From: Bagarius yarrelli
Lineage: Eukaryota > Chordata > Actinopteri > Siluriformes > Sisoridae
Reading direction: 5' to 3'
Length of the DNA: 64,000 nucleotides
Assembly: GCA_005784505.1 (NCBI GenBank)
Contig: VCAZ01000135.1
Span: forward strand, 538,518 to 602,517
The translations under genes were made by a program, and so were the position numbers. Below are positions 22,058 through 34,084 of the stretch, in pieces. Position 1 is the stretch's first letter; each line of letters opens with the position of its first letter. Below the pieces are notes generated by a model. It did not search any database and had not been told where the DNA came from. It saw only the letters and a program-made list of their open reading frames with translations.

Positions 22058-23990
22058 GTGGATTGTCCAGAGTGGAAAGGACCAGGAACCGTCATCGGTC
22101 AGGATGGTACAGTGGTATTTGTGAGACATGGAGGAACTTGCATTAGGGTTCATCGACCCAGACTGAGAAAAGTAAATCCAGATAGCGAGAATCAACATGC
22201 CACAAAGACTGATATAGAAAATGACACAGACAATGACCAGGGACAGGAGTTTGCTGAAAGTAACAAACAGTTAACACAAGAAATACTGACTGCGGACACA
22301 AGGAGTCAGACTGAAGCAGGACAGTACACAAATGACAAAACAGAGACATCTAGTGGCAATAAACTGAAAAATGTTACCAGCTTACAAAAGGGACAAATTG
22401 TAAAATACACTGATAAAGAAAATGGTATTTTACACAAAGCTAAAGTCTTAGGGCGTGCAGGCAAAGCGACAGGTAAATATAAGAGCTGGTATAACCTGTT
22501 GCTCATGGAGCCCACTGATGTAGCAGGCAGTTCGGAGTCTACTGACATGTGGAATGTGGTAGAATCTGCAGATTGAATCCACTGTTACTTATGCTGACTC
22601 CAATGATGTATGTGACAATGTGTATATAACAAAAGATGTAACATTTGACTTGGCAAAGCAGGAAGAGATAAAGAGCTGGACAGATAACCATGTCTATGAG
22701 GAAGTGAAGGATGAGGGACAAAAGTACATTTCTACTAGGTGGGTTTGTACCTACAAAGAGACCCTCGATGGGTTTGTACCTAAAGCTCGTCTTGTTGCTA
22801 GAGGTTTTGAAGAACTAGAGGTGTCAGAACTCAAAAAGGATTCTTGTGGCAGTGATTTGTCAAAAACAGTGGACGCTAAACTAAACAAATTTTTACAGGG
22901 AATGGAACTGTCCCGTGATCTTTATGTCAAACCTCCTCCTGAGGCCAACAATGAGGAAAAACTATGGAAGCTTAAAAAGTGTGTGTATGGTCTCGCTGAT
23001 GCTTCACTTTTCTGGTACAATAGGGTGAGGGAGATTGTTATGAAGTCAGGAGGAACAATGTCCCAAGTAGATCCTGCTGTGTTCTATTGGTTGGATCAGG
23101 ACTATAATGTGACTGGTGTATTTGCATGCCAGGTGGATGATTTCATACGGGGAGACACAAAGCTTCTCTACAACAAGAATTCCCCATCTTAAGTTGGGCG
23201 TGAGGAATGTGACAGCTTCTGTTATGTGAGTATAAACTTTGAAACTGTTGACAATAAAATAAGGGTACATCAGGAAAACTACATAAAAAATACACAGCCC
23301 ATACATTTGGATCCTTCTCGTGCTGTGGAACAAGACCCTCCTCTTTGAGAGGAGGAAAAAGATCAACTACGGTCTAAGATAGGCCAAATTCTCTGGGTGG
23401 CAAGACAAAGCAGGCCTGATGTAATGTTGGTTGCCAGCAGCTTAGCGTCAAACATAAAAAATGCAACTGTGCAGACTGTTCATGAAGTAAACAGAGTAGT
23501 GTGGAAGCTTAAGTCCAGAAAGAATTTTAGGAACTCTCAATACCTGGGCAAAGACAGTGCACTTAAGATAATTCTTTACAGTAATGCCTCATTTGTAAAT
23601 CTTTCTGATGGGGAAACTCAAGGTAGAAATCTAATTATTCTCATGGGAGAAAAAGTTTTCGGATGGAATTGACAATGCAATATTTCTGACCACACTGTTC
23701 CCTGAACTGACTAATGGTAATACTGGACAAGTTATACCAATAATCTGTGTCTATCTCTTGTTGATGCATTGAAGTCCACAAAGTCAGTGACTGAGAAATG
23801 GCTCCCTCTGGAAATAAACAGCATCAAAGAGCTTCTCCAAGCAAAAAGGGTTGAACGAGTGCTATGGTATAATACAAGAGAACAACTTGCAGACTGTCTA
23901 CCAAAAAAGGGGCATCAGCACTGCAATTACTTAAGGCACTTAGTGAAGGACGGTGGAAGCTCTATTAAAAGGGTAGAGTCATGTTAAAGG
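22058..23990 (+). pseudogene. Copia reverse transcriptase and RNase H, broken
   Basis: 22058-22576 is the linker, 22620-23192 carries RT (RWVCTYKE..VPKARLVARGFEE, YVKPPPEA, KKCVYGLADASLFWYNRV, catalytic box QVDDFI). About 30 residues between the 'KKDS' and 'FLQGMELSRD' blocks do not match known copia RT. RNase H begins near 23397; the usual first Asp (YSDAS) is Asn (YSNAS), and the end has 'REQLADCLPKKG' at about 23880. Confidence 0.82.
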
Positions 23991-24084
23991 GAATTCTTTG
24001 TTATACTGTTTTATAGGTTATGTTAATGTGTGTAGTATTAATTTAAGAGCTCCTAGGGCATATGCTAAATACCATAACATATAT

Positions 24085-24105
24085 AAAAAAAAGAGAGATG
24101 GAGTT
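24085..24105 (+). promoter_or_regulatory. Polypurine tract
   Basis: An A/G-rich run (AAAAAAAAGAGAGA then TGGAG) sits directly before the 3' LTR, as expected for plus-strand priming. Confidence 0.75.
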
Positions 24106-24340
24106 TGTTAAGTTTGTTATAGTTGTTTATTCTTCTATCTGTACACCTGTAATAGTTTATGGTTTTTGCATGGTGTTCTGAATGTATGTCTGTGTATAGT
24201 TTACGGAGAGGAAGTGAGGACTCTTAGGTGGGAGGGTGTTGTGTTTCCGCGAGTGTGCTTTTTGTTGGTGGCTAACGTTCTATCGAGAAGTTGAATAAAA
24301 GAGTTTAAACCGTCTAAAACAGTTGTTTTATTGAGTTACA
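24106..24340 (+). repeat. 3' LTR of the copia element
   Basis: 235 bp, one difference from the 5' LTR. Followed by the GTAAG target duplication. Confidence 0.92.
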
Positions 24341-24349
24341 GTAAGAATG

Positions 24350-25330
24350 AAATTCGGACATACTACAGGTGTCAGAGCGCTGAGTTTAAGGTTAGATTTC
24401 TTAAAATGGAAGTATAAACACTACTTTTTCCTCATTGAGGTGACAAAACTGTTTATGTAACATGTAACTTATAACCAGCAAGAAAGAGTCTCTCCATGTC
24501 GGTGGGTTAGGTTTCTAATCTAATGAATTCGCTTACATTGTCACATGACCACACCATTAAAATAGTGTAAACTATTTCTAATATCAATTTATTCTATTTA
24601 GTGTCTATTTCATTCATTTAACATATTTAAACATTATAAAAATAATAATACAATAGTTACTTTCCCTGGTAATTAGTTACTTTTATAATGGTGTAACTCA
24701 AGTTACAATTTGCAGCACTGGGGGGCACTAGCAGTCAGTGTAACAGGAGCTGGAGGTGGTTTTGTGGGGTTTCCCAGTCTAAAACCTAAAGATCGATTTG
24801 AATTTACATGAATGAAATCAAACAGACAATAGATGTATTAAGAAAAATGAAAACAAACAATAATGTTTGTCGTTTTTAAAATAATTTTTCTTTGTGTATA
24901 TTGTTACAAGCCCTCGGTCTGTAGGTTGAGCAGACAAATTACTGTTGAAACAGGAGAAGAACTGGTCTGTGTTTTACCAGGTTTCCCAGCAGGAATAAAT
25001 ATTGCATGTGCAGTTTAGCAAACTCACCTGCGATCTCAAAAGAACAGGCTGTGGCGGATGTCTCATCCAACCAACCATACTAAGAAGTGTATTAATACTA
25101 TCAGTCATTTGTTAAATTAGGTCATTCTAAATTTAGTCACATTCCTCAGTAATGTCTCATCCATAATATTGTGCTTGGACAGTAAGCATTGGTAGGCTCA
25201 TATTCAGTTCATCATGGGGTATGGCCTGTGTCTCATACATTGAGGGTATGGCCAGCACTGTTCCTTACAAGAACCATGGTTACATACGTAATCTAAAGAC
25301 TTTCACTTTCTGGAACTCGAGCTAAAACGT
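24350..25330. repeat. Low-copy repeat 1, uninterrupted copy
   Basis: Shares in order 'TTATGTAACNTGTAACTTAT', 'GCAAGAAAGAGTCTCTC', 'ACAATAGTTACTTTCCCTGG', 'CAGTCAGTGTAACAGGAGCT', 'CAGACAAATTACTGTT', 'TCACATTCCTCAGTAATGTC' with 54990-55905 and then 61436-61850. That second copy is split by an L2-like LINE. No coding potential seen. Confidence 0.8.
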
Positions 25331-25639
25331 GACACCCACCAAGTCATACCACCAAGTCCATACCATCAAGTCACTCTCCTAGAGTTTTATGTGTGGGACT
25401 GTGTGATGCTGAAGCCTGGTGTTGTCATAGCGAACGCCACAGTGAACGCCGTAACATCCGCCCGGCATCCCGTGTGTCACTCGATAGCTAGTCAGACATG
25501 CGCGTTAGCAAGTGGAGTCGTCTGATCTCCAAGGTAAATGCTGTACATTACACTTAATAAAACCGGTTTATTCCAGTACATCCTATTGTAGTGTTTTTTA
25601 ATACAATATTCTTTATTTAACATCTAACAAAAAAATTGT

Positions 25640-25795
25640 GGTGTTTTTTGGGGACCCGTAACGAATTAATGGCATTTCAATTTTTTTCAATGGGAAGAAC
25701 TGATTTGACATACAAGTCATTTGAGTTATGAGCTCCGACACTGAACCAATTGAACTTGTAACTCAAGACACTGCTGTATAGTTATATTTGGAATA
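25640..25795. mobile_element. Tigger/pogo-like terminal fragment
   Basis: 'GGGGACCCGTAACGAATTAA', 'TTTTTTTCAATGGGAA', 'TTTGAGTTATGAGCTC' and the 'CTCAAGACACTGCTGTA' end look like a pogo-family DNA transposon terminus. No transposase sequence. Confidence 0.5.
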
Positions 25796-25799
25796 ATAT

Positions 25800-26435
25800 T
25801 TGAAGTCTTGGGTTTAGGATCTCACACTGAACACAGTATAAGAAAACTTTAGAAAATGTGTCTGCACTTTTATGCCATTCAAATCTTAAACAATAACTGC
25901 TTAAATAAGACACACACAGAATAAGCAGCTTTAAGGTGTGTATTCAATGTCTCTCAGGCTTGTACAACTTTTCACATTTTCAAAACAAAAAAACCCCAAA
26001 TCTTCACTTGATTTACAGTTTATCCATTAGACAATAAATCTATCAGCCAAAAAAATGACATAAATAAAATTACAGAAACTTTTAGAGACGGCTTGGATAA
26101 ACTCCAGCAAATCCCTGTGACCCAAATTAGACAATGAGATATTAGAAAAGAAGATAAATGAATGAATTATTTCACAAAGATTAGCAATTATAATGTTTTT
26201 GTTATTATTTGTCTGAATAACTTTATACCCGAATACCTGGCCCGCTCTTAAGTCTGCTGTTGAAAGGTTGATACAACAGGTGGCAGTATCACACGTGATA
26301 ATGCCTTTTTTATGCACTCGGTTTAGTATTTACTTTCTTCTAATGTGCTTCCTTAAAGTACATTAAATTGATTGGGCCTGGGTTTAGGGTTATTAATCTG
26401 AACACAGCAATTAATAATATGAATCAAACAATCCA
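25800..26435. other. Non-coding stretch
   Basis: No supported gene or family. An open frame on the minus strand (26317-26027) has low-complexity hydrophobic content only. Confidence 0.4.
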
Positions 26436-26439
26436 TCAA

Positions 26440-26566
26440 TCCACCCATCTACTTTTAATACCTGCTTATTGCTAATCAGGCTTACAGGGATCTGCTGGAG
26501 TCTGCCATTGAGTGAAAGACACAGGTCACCAGTCTGTTACAGGACCACATAAAGACAAACACCCAC

Positions 26567-26604
<38 letters not shown>

Positions 26605-26800
26605 TCCTTTTGGGCAATTTAGATCACCAATCAATCTAACATACATGTTTTTGGACTGTGGGAGGTAAACAGAGTAAAACCTACGCAAGCACAGGAAGAA
26701 CATGTAAACTCCACACAGAAAGACCCCTGCAGGGGAATCGAACCCGAAAACTTCTTACTGTGAGGCAACATTGCTAAATGCTAAGCAACTGTACTGCCCT
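26440..26800 (-). repeat. Dispersed repeat containing a CA microsatellite
   Basis: Contains the common fish repeat signature 'TTTGGACTGTGGGAGG', 'GCAAGCACAGGAAGAACATG', 'AAACTCCACACAGAAAGACC' and 'GGAATCGAACCCG'. A (CA)n run occupies about 26563-26602. Orientation by the tRNA-like end is uncertain. Confidence 0.65.
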
Positions 26801-26984
26801 TATATAATTCAGATAACACAAAAAATGGTGTAAATGACAAATTATTATAGTATTAATGTATTAAAGAATGTAAAAATTGGTCACATTACAGTGCTTTTTT
26901 GTTTTACTGCTAAACCCTCAATATGTTATATTGTTAATGTATTTGAAATTACACATGTTCAGATTGAGGTATTTCCTTAAATAA

Positions 26985-27200
26985 TAAAGATGACAGCAGG
27001 GGGCAGAGTTTTCTCTTACAAAGCACTACAGTTATAGAACAGTCCTTTAATCAGTGTTTAGGGACTTAGACACAGTCTCAGTGTTTAAGTCGAGGCTACA
27101 ATGATGGTTATAGAGTGTTTGGTGAACAGGGATATTTGTATGCTGTTGTTTCTCCACTCATATATGTTCACTCAGTTTTGTTGATGGTGGTGTGGTGGTC
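26985..27200 (+). mobile_element. L2-like LINE, short 3' fragment
   Basis: Begins with the end of ORF2 ('ACAGCAGGGGGCAGAGTTTT', 'GACACAGTCTCAGTGTTTAA') and continues into L2-like 3' UTR. Confidence 0.6.
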
Positions 27201-27307
27201 CGGCTTTAATCCCAGAGATCCCTTATGTCTATCTCACCCTCTGACTCTTCCTTCTAGTTATGCTGCCATAGCGAGTCTAGCTGGAGTCCCAAACTTCACA
27301 ATATGTT

Positions 27308-27488
27308 CTTGGGAAAGTGGTGGCTCATAGTTAAGGTGTTGGACTACCAACCTGAAGATTGTGGGTTTGATTCCCAGCTTCACCAAGCCACCACTGCTGG
27401 GCCCCTGAGCAAGGCCCTTAACCCTCAGTTGTATAAATGAGAAATGTAAGTCACTCTGGATAAGAACGTCTGCCAAATGTTGTAAATG
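27308..27488 (+). repeat. tRNA-derived SINE
   Basis: A tRNA-like head ('TAAGGTGTTGGACTACCAAC') with B-box-like 'GGGTTTGATTCCCAGC', a body with 'CTGAGCAAGGCCCTTAACCC', and the tail 'AAGTCACTCTGGATAAGAAC'. Best-preserved of the copies here; resembles the Mermaid-type SINEs of fish (assignment from memory). Confidence 0.85.
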
Positions 27489-29085
27489 TTCTTAACTCTC
27501 ACACAAAGATACACCTAATAGTCCATCCATCTCAAACTTGACCTTTTTCATTGTCACTGCATTCTAAATTGAATAAGAACTTGTGTTCTTATTGTGTTCT
27601 TACTGTGGTCTTTTAGTTCTTATTATGTGGCATTAAAATAATCCCGTGTTTTCACCAATGCTGCACTAAAAAGCAGCAAAATGACAATTTGAGAAAATTC
27701 TGATGTATTTAAAACAATTTATTTAATCAAGTCTGGGTCTTTAAGCACAAAGTATAAGACTTTAATTGGCACCTGGTAACTGCAAAAAAATGTGCCTTAA
27801 TCAATACGTCAATAAAGAAATATTAAGAGTTAATTATTAAAAGTTTTTATTTTATTTTACGAATGTTAATAAAGGCAAGAGACAACTTTGACCAAATGCC
27901 AGAAAAAGGTCTTCCAGTCTAATCTGTGTTCCAGTTCATACCAGTATCTATGACATGAACGTCCTTAATCCTTTAGGATAGATGTAGTGAACGTCGTGTT
28001 GTTTTATTAGAGTTTATGAAGCTACATGGTTAGTGCTAAAGGAACAATAGCATGTTTTATAGCCAATGCATTTATGGAGTATACCGTAAATAATATTCAA
28101 ATTAGAGCAGGTGAGCGTGGCATAGCAAAAAAGCATAACGTTAATGAGCTTTAGGTGTTATGAATGTGTCATTTGCAGTAAAAATTTATACCACATACAT
28201 TCTTAGAGAGTTGTTATGTTAATAATATATTAAAAACAGCTTTATATTTTTATATATAACCATAGAGTTCAGGCATCAGAAAAATCTCAGTCTATACAAT
28301 CATATTGTAAATGAGGAAAATAATAGACAAACAAAAAATGGACTTGAGTTTTTGGGAGACAACGTATTTAAGACAAACGAAATAATACTGACCCTGACAG
28401 CTAAGGGCTAGCTCTCCATGAAATGCAGTGCTTATTTTATTTTTGTTTTTAATTTATGCCTGTATGAGGAAAAACCTCCGTTACGAATGTTATGTCACTG
28501 TTATAGACGAAAGTATTGAAAGTAAGCGACAAGAGCTCATAAACGTGTGAAAATATATAGCTAGGGTTACTGGGCAGAAAAAAGACAAAGCAGAAGCCTC
28601 TGCTTAATATTTTCAGTTCTATTATTTCTAATTTATTATATATTTAATAATAATAATAAAAAGGCTGCTATATCAAGTAAGCAGTTGAAGAATTTGTGAT
28701 GCAATCTAGGAAAACTAATTACATATTTACATTTTACCAAATGAAAGCTAATATCAAGTCTATTTCTTTTTTTATTTTTTTTTCATACTTTTTCCGTAAG
28801 CAAATTTATGGCTATCTGAATTCGGCTGCTTTTTATGATTTTCATAAACAAAATTTTTAAAAATAAATCGAGAAGCGAAGAAAAGCAATAGAATAAAAAC
28901 ACAACATTCAATTATCACAAGTAACCGTTACTGTAGTAAAAGACATTTGAATCACTGTACATGTTATTAAAAGATATAAAATGGTCACTTTAACCCCTAG
29001 GAGATAATGTGATAGTCTTAAACAAGCACAAAAAAAATTATTTTTGAGTATTTTAGTGTCTCTCAATTTCTTTTTTTCCTTTACA
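27489..29085. other. AT-rich intergenic DNA
   Basis: No supported gene. About 28650-28740 is similar to 19310-19400. The rest shows no recognisable element. Confidence 0.4.
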
Positions 29086-29089
29086 GCCT

Positions 29090-29480
29090 ATCCAGAGAAG
29101 CCTGGAGACATGATGCCAGGCCAACAATCTCCTTTTGAATGTCAATAAGACAAAGGACAAACAAGAGAGGAGCTTTCAGCCACTCACGATTAACAAGAGC
29201 CCAGTAAAGAGAGTGGACAGTTTCCGGTACCTAGGTGTTTACATCACACAGGACCTAGCCTTTAAATTACCACCTCAGGTGCTTACAACTTTTTACACCT
29301 ACACCATTGAGAGCATTTTGAAGAAAAGAAAGCATCCCAACCTGGTTTGGGAACAGCACCAAAGAGGACAGGCGAGCTCTACAGAGGGTGGTGCATTCAG
29401 TGATCAGTGCTATCAGTGCTTGCACTGGCCACATATGGTTCAGTCTTTCCTGGCCTCCAGGAAGGAAGAAGGAGGATAGT
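29090..29480 (+). mobile_element. LINE reverse transcriptase C-terminal fragment (non-L2)
   Basis: Reads 'LLLNVNKTKDKQ', 'PVKRVDSFRYLGVYITQDL', 'LPPQVLTTFYTYTIESIL' and 'RRALQRVV' in shifted frames. This is the RT end of the fish non-LTR family also represented at 11245 and 14090. An internal deletion removes the block between YITQDL and PQVLT. Confidence 0.8.
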
Positions 29481-29499
29481 AGGCCTGCAACTCTATATG

Positions 29500-30460
29500 T
29501 GACCGGGGTCCCTCAGTTGGTTAGCCTTTCTAGCACCCAAAGCCAGGTTGAATAGCTTCGCCATCGGACAATTAGGTTCAATTTTAGTGCATATAGTTTC
29601 CTAGTGGCAGAAGCTCCAGTTTGAAGTATGGTCTTCACATCCCCAGTCGAGAGACCTTGTGCTAGCAGCTGCGCTTCTTTAAATGCCATACCACTAGCTT
29701 CCATAGCTCTGGGTGAAAGTGCACCAGGGCCCCCCACTTGTGACAGGAGGTCCTTCCTGAAAAGAATCTGAAATAATTGACTGACTAAGAGGGAGACCAG
29801 GTCCGAGAACCATACTCGTCCTGTCTAAAAAAGGGGCTTTAAAAGAATGCTTTAAAATGGAAACAGCGTGATTGGAGGAAATATATACACATACAGCCTC
29901 AGCCACGTCTGCACTATGGCATTCAGGCCCAATGGGATGCCAGAGCAGGCAGTGGTTCTAAGGGGGTCTGCGGCTTCATCCAGATCCCTTAGCAGATCGA
30001 CCAGGCATGCTTGGAGAATGACTATGGTGTGTAGGCACGCTTTTGCCTGACCTGCTGCATCATAGGCTTTCCCTATCAAAGCAGATGTTGTTCCAAGTGT
30101 CTTGGTGGAAAGCTTCGGGGACCCAAAGACAATGCCGCTGTAGAGGATAGATAGCTCACTGGCATTTGTTCCACCTTGCACATTGCCTGGTACCCATGCT
30201 TCTAGCCTTAGCTATAATAAAGTACGGTACTCCAGACCTGCTAACTAGCTTAGCAGAGTACAATTTCTTTCAGGATCTTGTCACTTCGGTGTGCAAATCC
30301 TGGAAAAATGGGGTGCCCCTGGGTGGAGGTTGCATCTTAGCTGTTAGGTAGCGCTCGTCCAACCTGCTATGTGGATGAGCCTCATATTCTTAGCTTAACT
30401 GCTGCCGTTTACAACCTCCATCAGCTAGTCATACAATGAGAGGCATGTTGCCGAACCCAC
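29500..30460 (-). mobile_element. DIRS-like relic: leader and gag fused to recombinase region
   Basis: Minus strand order: a leader with TATA-like 'TATAAAAA' (about 30460), gag ('AAGQAKACLHTIVILQACL..LRDLDEAADP', 30181-29852), then the start of a tyrosine recombinase region ('ILQTGASATRKLYALKLNLI', about 29670-29560). RT and RNase H are missing, so this too is internally deleted. Confidence 0.7.
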
Positions 30461-31099
30461 AATTTGGAGTTTTTATACCGCTAATTCCTGGTCAATGTTG
30501 TCACCCGCTTATGACATAGCGCTCTCTGATTGGTCTCTGATAGGAAAGGAAAAGTTATGGATGCTTTTTTTATACCTTTGCCAGAGCTCACTATAATAAT
30601 TCACTTTTTTCTGCATTAAACAAGTGTTTTTTAGGAAAAATATTTTTAGAGATGATGGACAAGATGTGAAAGAATAATGTAATAAATATTATATGATATA
30701 TTATAGGATATGGTAAAACAGTGATGCTATTATAACAACCTCCATATTTAAACCTGACAACGGCAGATCAGATCAGCCATTAAAACATTTAACAGATAAA
30801 ATAAATAACATTGATTATCTCATTAGACTGTATAATAGTATAATCCCATAATACAGTGTCGCCCTCCTAAGGATGATTCTTTTAAGTCAGGTTCCTCCAA
30901 ATATCTCTGCCTTTCTGCCCTAGGGGTTTTAATCTATTGCTTGCTCTTGAGCAGTATTCTGTATTAATAGTCCATGGATGAAAGACATAGTACGACCCAA
31001 TAAGCAATGCAGATTGTAATTTCCTGCTTAAAAAAGATGTAAAGAAACTACATAGAAAATAGAATTAATATTATGACTCAGTCTAAAGTTGGTGTGAAT
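30461..31099. other. Non-coding stretch
   Basis: AT-rich, no gene or element recognised. Confidence 0.4.
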
Positions 31100-32350
31100 A
31101 TAAAGAGATTTTGGAACAGAACATATGTTTAGTGGAAGTGAGTACAGTAACACAGCAATGGGTTAAATGGATGTAAATGACACACAGTGAAGTCAGACAG
31201 TAACTTCTGGGTGGACCAAGGCCAAAATAACAAACAGACAAAAAAAAACAGGCAAGTGATAGCGCAGTGCTTAAGGTGTTGAATTGCTAATTGAAAGGCC
31301 CTTATCCCCAATTGCTCCAGTGTATAAAAGAGTTTAATGTTATCTTAAATGTAAGATTACATCACCTACCAAAGGCTGTAAATGTAAATACTAAAGGTGA
31401 GGATCTAACCTGTCAACCAAGAAACCACGATGAAAAGACAATTCTATCCCTATCGCCCTAACAAATAAATAGAAACCAAAGAACCCAAAATTGGCAGCCA
31501 CAACCATAGTACTGGCAAATATATACACATTGTTTTACAAGATGTATGTACAAAGGGTTAGTTACAAAGGAAGCAGGAACAAAACAACCATAGTAGTTTA
31601 ATCAAGCTAAAGTCATACACAGAATACCATTCACAGCAAAAATCACAAGAAACCAGCATTGCAGAAAAGTACCACCAAGCTACAAATTTCAGGGAACAAA
31701 AGGCTCTCAAGCATGGGCCTCCTCCAGCTTTACCTTTATGTCATCTAACAGGGTGGAGAGAAGTTGGAGCGGTAGCAAAACCCTGGACTAAAAACTGAAG
31801 TGGATATTCCAAAAATTCACACATCTTTACACAAACACATACACAAGAAACAATACAAACCTGCATATCACAGGTTGTACCATTATTAATATTTTGTTAG
31901 CAGTGTTTTATCTATGTATTTAGTATGAGTGCTTATTCTGTGGTCTTTGACAATGTTTTTAAGCTTTCAATTTTCTTTCTTTTCTTCCTTTCTTCTATAT
32001 TATTGGTTAATGTTATATGTTATAGGTTACGAAGATTATAGTGAAGATCCACACTTTTTTGATAATAAACCTTCAACAGAAGGATAACACTATACACCTT
32101 TATACTCTAGACAGAAGTAAGGTCGAGACACCAGTGTTTTCAGTTTGTGTAAATGTAAAAAAAAAAGATCTCTTTAACCTTTCAATTTCTTGAAGACTAA
32201 GAAGTATTTGAAAATGTTCAGCATGGTTCTGTTTTAGGCCCACTGTTTTTCTCCTTATATAGGGCTCATAGAGAAACTATCCAGAAACTTGACATTAGCC
32301 TTGTATTTCTGATTTAGCTTTTGCTGTCTGAAATTTACAATGGCATCATA
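31100..32350. repeat. Low-copy repeat 2, copy 1
   Basis: Collinear with 62516-63720: 'AACATATGTTTAGTGGAAGT', 'CTCTGGGTGGACCAAGGCC', 'GGGTTAGTTACAAAG', 'GTCATACACAGAATACCATT', 'TTATAGTGAAGATCC', 'CTTGACATTAGCCTT'. A SINE-like scrap lies at 31252-31390 in both. Near 32025 both copies have an open stretch reading GY(E/S)DYSEDP(H/Y)FFDNKP. This copy has about 90 nt near 31690-31800 that the other lacks. Confidence 0.85.
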
Positions 32351-32459
32351 CACAATCCTCAGTTAGACCATAAAGCCGAATCCTAACTACAACTTAAATA
32401 CTAAAGTGCTGTCTCCAACCACATCACTACTATCCAATCTACATTTCATTATAACAAAA

Positions 32460-33335
32460 AAAAACCAGACAAAATGGACTGAGGCTGAAGTCAGCACATC
32501 AATTGTTTGTTTCTACGCACAGACGAATCCTAGACACAGGCTGTAAAGGTCGCATTCCTTGTGTCAAGCCACTCCTGAACCAGGGACAACATCAGAAGCA
32601 TCTTACCTGGGTTGTGGAGAAAAAGAAATAGACCGTTACTCAATGGTCCAAAGTCTTCTTTTCAAATTTCATTTGAAAATCAAGGTCCCAGAGTCTGAAG
32701 AAAGACTGAAGAGGCACAGAAACCATGTTGCTTGAAGTCTAGTGTGAAGTTTCCACTGTCAGTGATGATTCTGGCTGCCATGTCATCCCCTGGTGTCTAC
32801 TGTGTTTTCTGAAGTCGATAGTCAATGCAGCCATATACTAGGAAATTTTGAAGCACTTCATGCTTCCTTTTGCTGACAAGGTTTATGGAGATGCTGATTT
32901 TATTTTCCATCAGGACCTGGCACCTGTCCACAGTGCCAAAGGTATCAAAAGCTGGTTCAATGACCATGGTGTTACTGTGCCTGATTAGTCAGCAAGTTTA
33001 CCTGACCTGAACCCTATAGAGAGTCTATGGGGTATTGTCAAGAGGAAAATGAGAGACACCAGACCCAACAATGCAGATGACCTGAAGGCTGCTATCAAAG
33101 CAACCTGGGCTTCCATTACACCTGTGCAGTGCCAAGCCACGGTGCATTGATCCTGTAATTCATGCAAAAGGAGGCCCAACCAAGCATTGAGTGCATAGAA
33201 ATGGACATATTCTTCAGAAGCCTGATGTTTTTGTTGAAAAAAATCATTTTTTTTATTGATTTTATTCAACATTCTAATTTTCTGAGACACTGCATTTTGG
33301 GTTTTCATTATCTGTAAGCCATAATCTTCAAAATT
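32460..33335 (+). mobile_element. Tc1/mariner transposase relic
   Basis: With a few stops the + strand reads 'DKVYGDADFIFHQDLAPVHS' (second catalytic Asp region), 'SWFNDHGVTV' and 'LPDLNPIESLWGIVKRKMRD' (catalytic Glu in PDLNPIE), then 'NNADDLKAAIKATWASITP'. The N-terminal half (32460-32860) is more decayed. Terminal inverted repeats not identified. Confidence 0.88.
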
Positions 33336-33527
33336 TTAAGACTTTAAATATTTCACTCTATGTGTAATGATGTGTTTCATCATATTCAAATTTTCGCATC
33401 TCGTTTCCTCGGGAACCATGGTAACATTTGTACCATAGAGATGATCAGCTGCTGAAGACTGTGTTGACAAGCTATTATCAACACCATTATCTTGAATATA
33501 ATACTGTTCCAGTTTTGAGCTAACAAA

Positions 33528-33650
33528 TAATGTATTTGGGGAAACCCACTTTAGAAGGCTCTAATCTATACCTGTAGAGATGTTTTCAAGATCTATAGTC
33601 ACCCAGACTATAATGCAGAGGCAATGATATCGCCCTGCTGTGTCTAATAC
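33528..33650 (+). pseudogene. Serine protease exon 4 scrap (fragment F)
   Basis: Reads YLGKPTLEGSNL then a stop, and 'HPDYNAEA' and 'DIALL'-like sequence in shifted frames. It matches gene A exon 4 best ('TGTATTTGGGGAAA', 'CACTTTAGAAGGCTC'). No other exons were found beside it, and it lies 200 bp after the Tc1 relic. It shows the array once extended between genes B and C. Confidence 0.8.
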
Positions 33651-34084
33651 ATTAACAATATTGCTAAATTAAATGTATATCATTCGAATTCATAAATCAA
33701 AGCATTGATCTAAGAATCGAAGGTGTGGTGGTTTGCATTGTTAGGCCAATTGAAGGCTATAGCTAGGTGTTTAGAAACATGCTATTTAAATGGGTATTGT
33801 CAGTAACATGGCTTTCAAGTCCTATTGACATAACTCATTGGCTTCCAAATTCTGGCCGCTGGGCTTCCTTTTGCAGAATAACAAAAAATCACCAAAATGC
33901 ATCTGTCCCTGAATGAGTTGTAAATAAGAATCAATATAAATTAGGTTTTGTTAAGGAGTTAATTCCAAAATAACTATCAGTACCATCTATTTATGTTTCT
34001 ACTTTACACCCAAAATAGGTTGAAATTTTTTTTCTTTAAATCTTTGCAAATTACATTTTCTAATAATGTGCTACTGTCTACAGT
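33651..34084. other. Non-coding stretch
   Basis: Nothing recognised. Confidence 0.4.

Larger units (their letters stand above)
20017..24340 (+). mobile_element. Ty1/copia LTR retrotransposon, complete ends, coding region broken
   Basis: Two LTRs of 235 bp (20017-20251, 24106-24340) begin TGTTAAG and end TTACA, and differ at one base by my alignment (T versus C, in 'AAACNGTCTAAA'). A 5-bp target duplication GTAAG lies at 20012-20016 and 24341-24345. Primer site, gag, integrase, RT and RNase H follow in copia order. Gag, integrase-RT junction, RT and RNase H carry stops, shifts or lost catalytic residues. Near-identical LTRs imply recent insertion, so it was probably mobilised by proteins of another copy. 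GalEa-type affinity is possible but not shown. Confidence 0.93.

Noticed and set aside
26027..26317. 96-codon minus-strand open frame
   Set aside because: Low-complexity hydrophobic and Asn-rich composition, no motif, no splice or promoter context.
27308..27345. tRNA-like sequence with A and B boxes
   Set aside because: No cloverleaf anticodon stem could be drawn, and the context (body and tail shared with other copies) shows a SINE head, not a tRNA gene.
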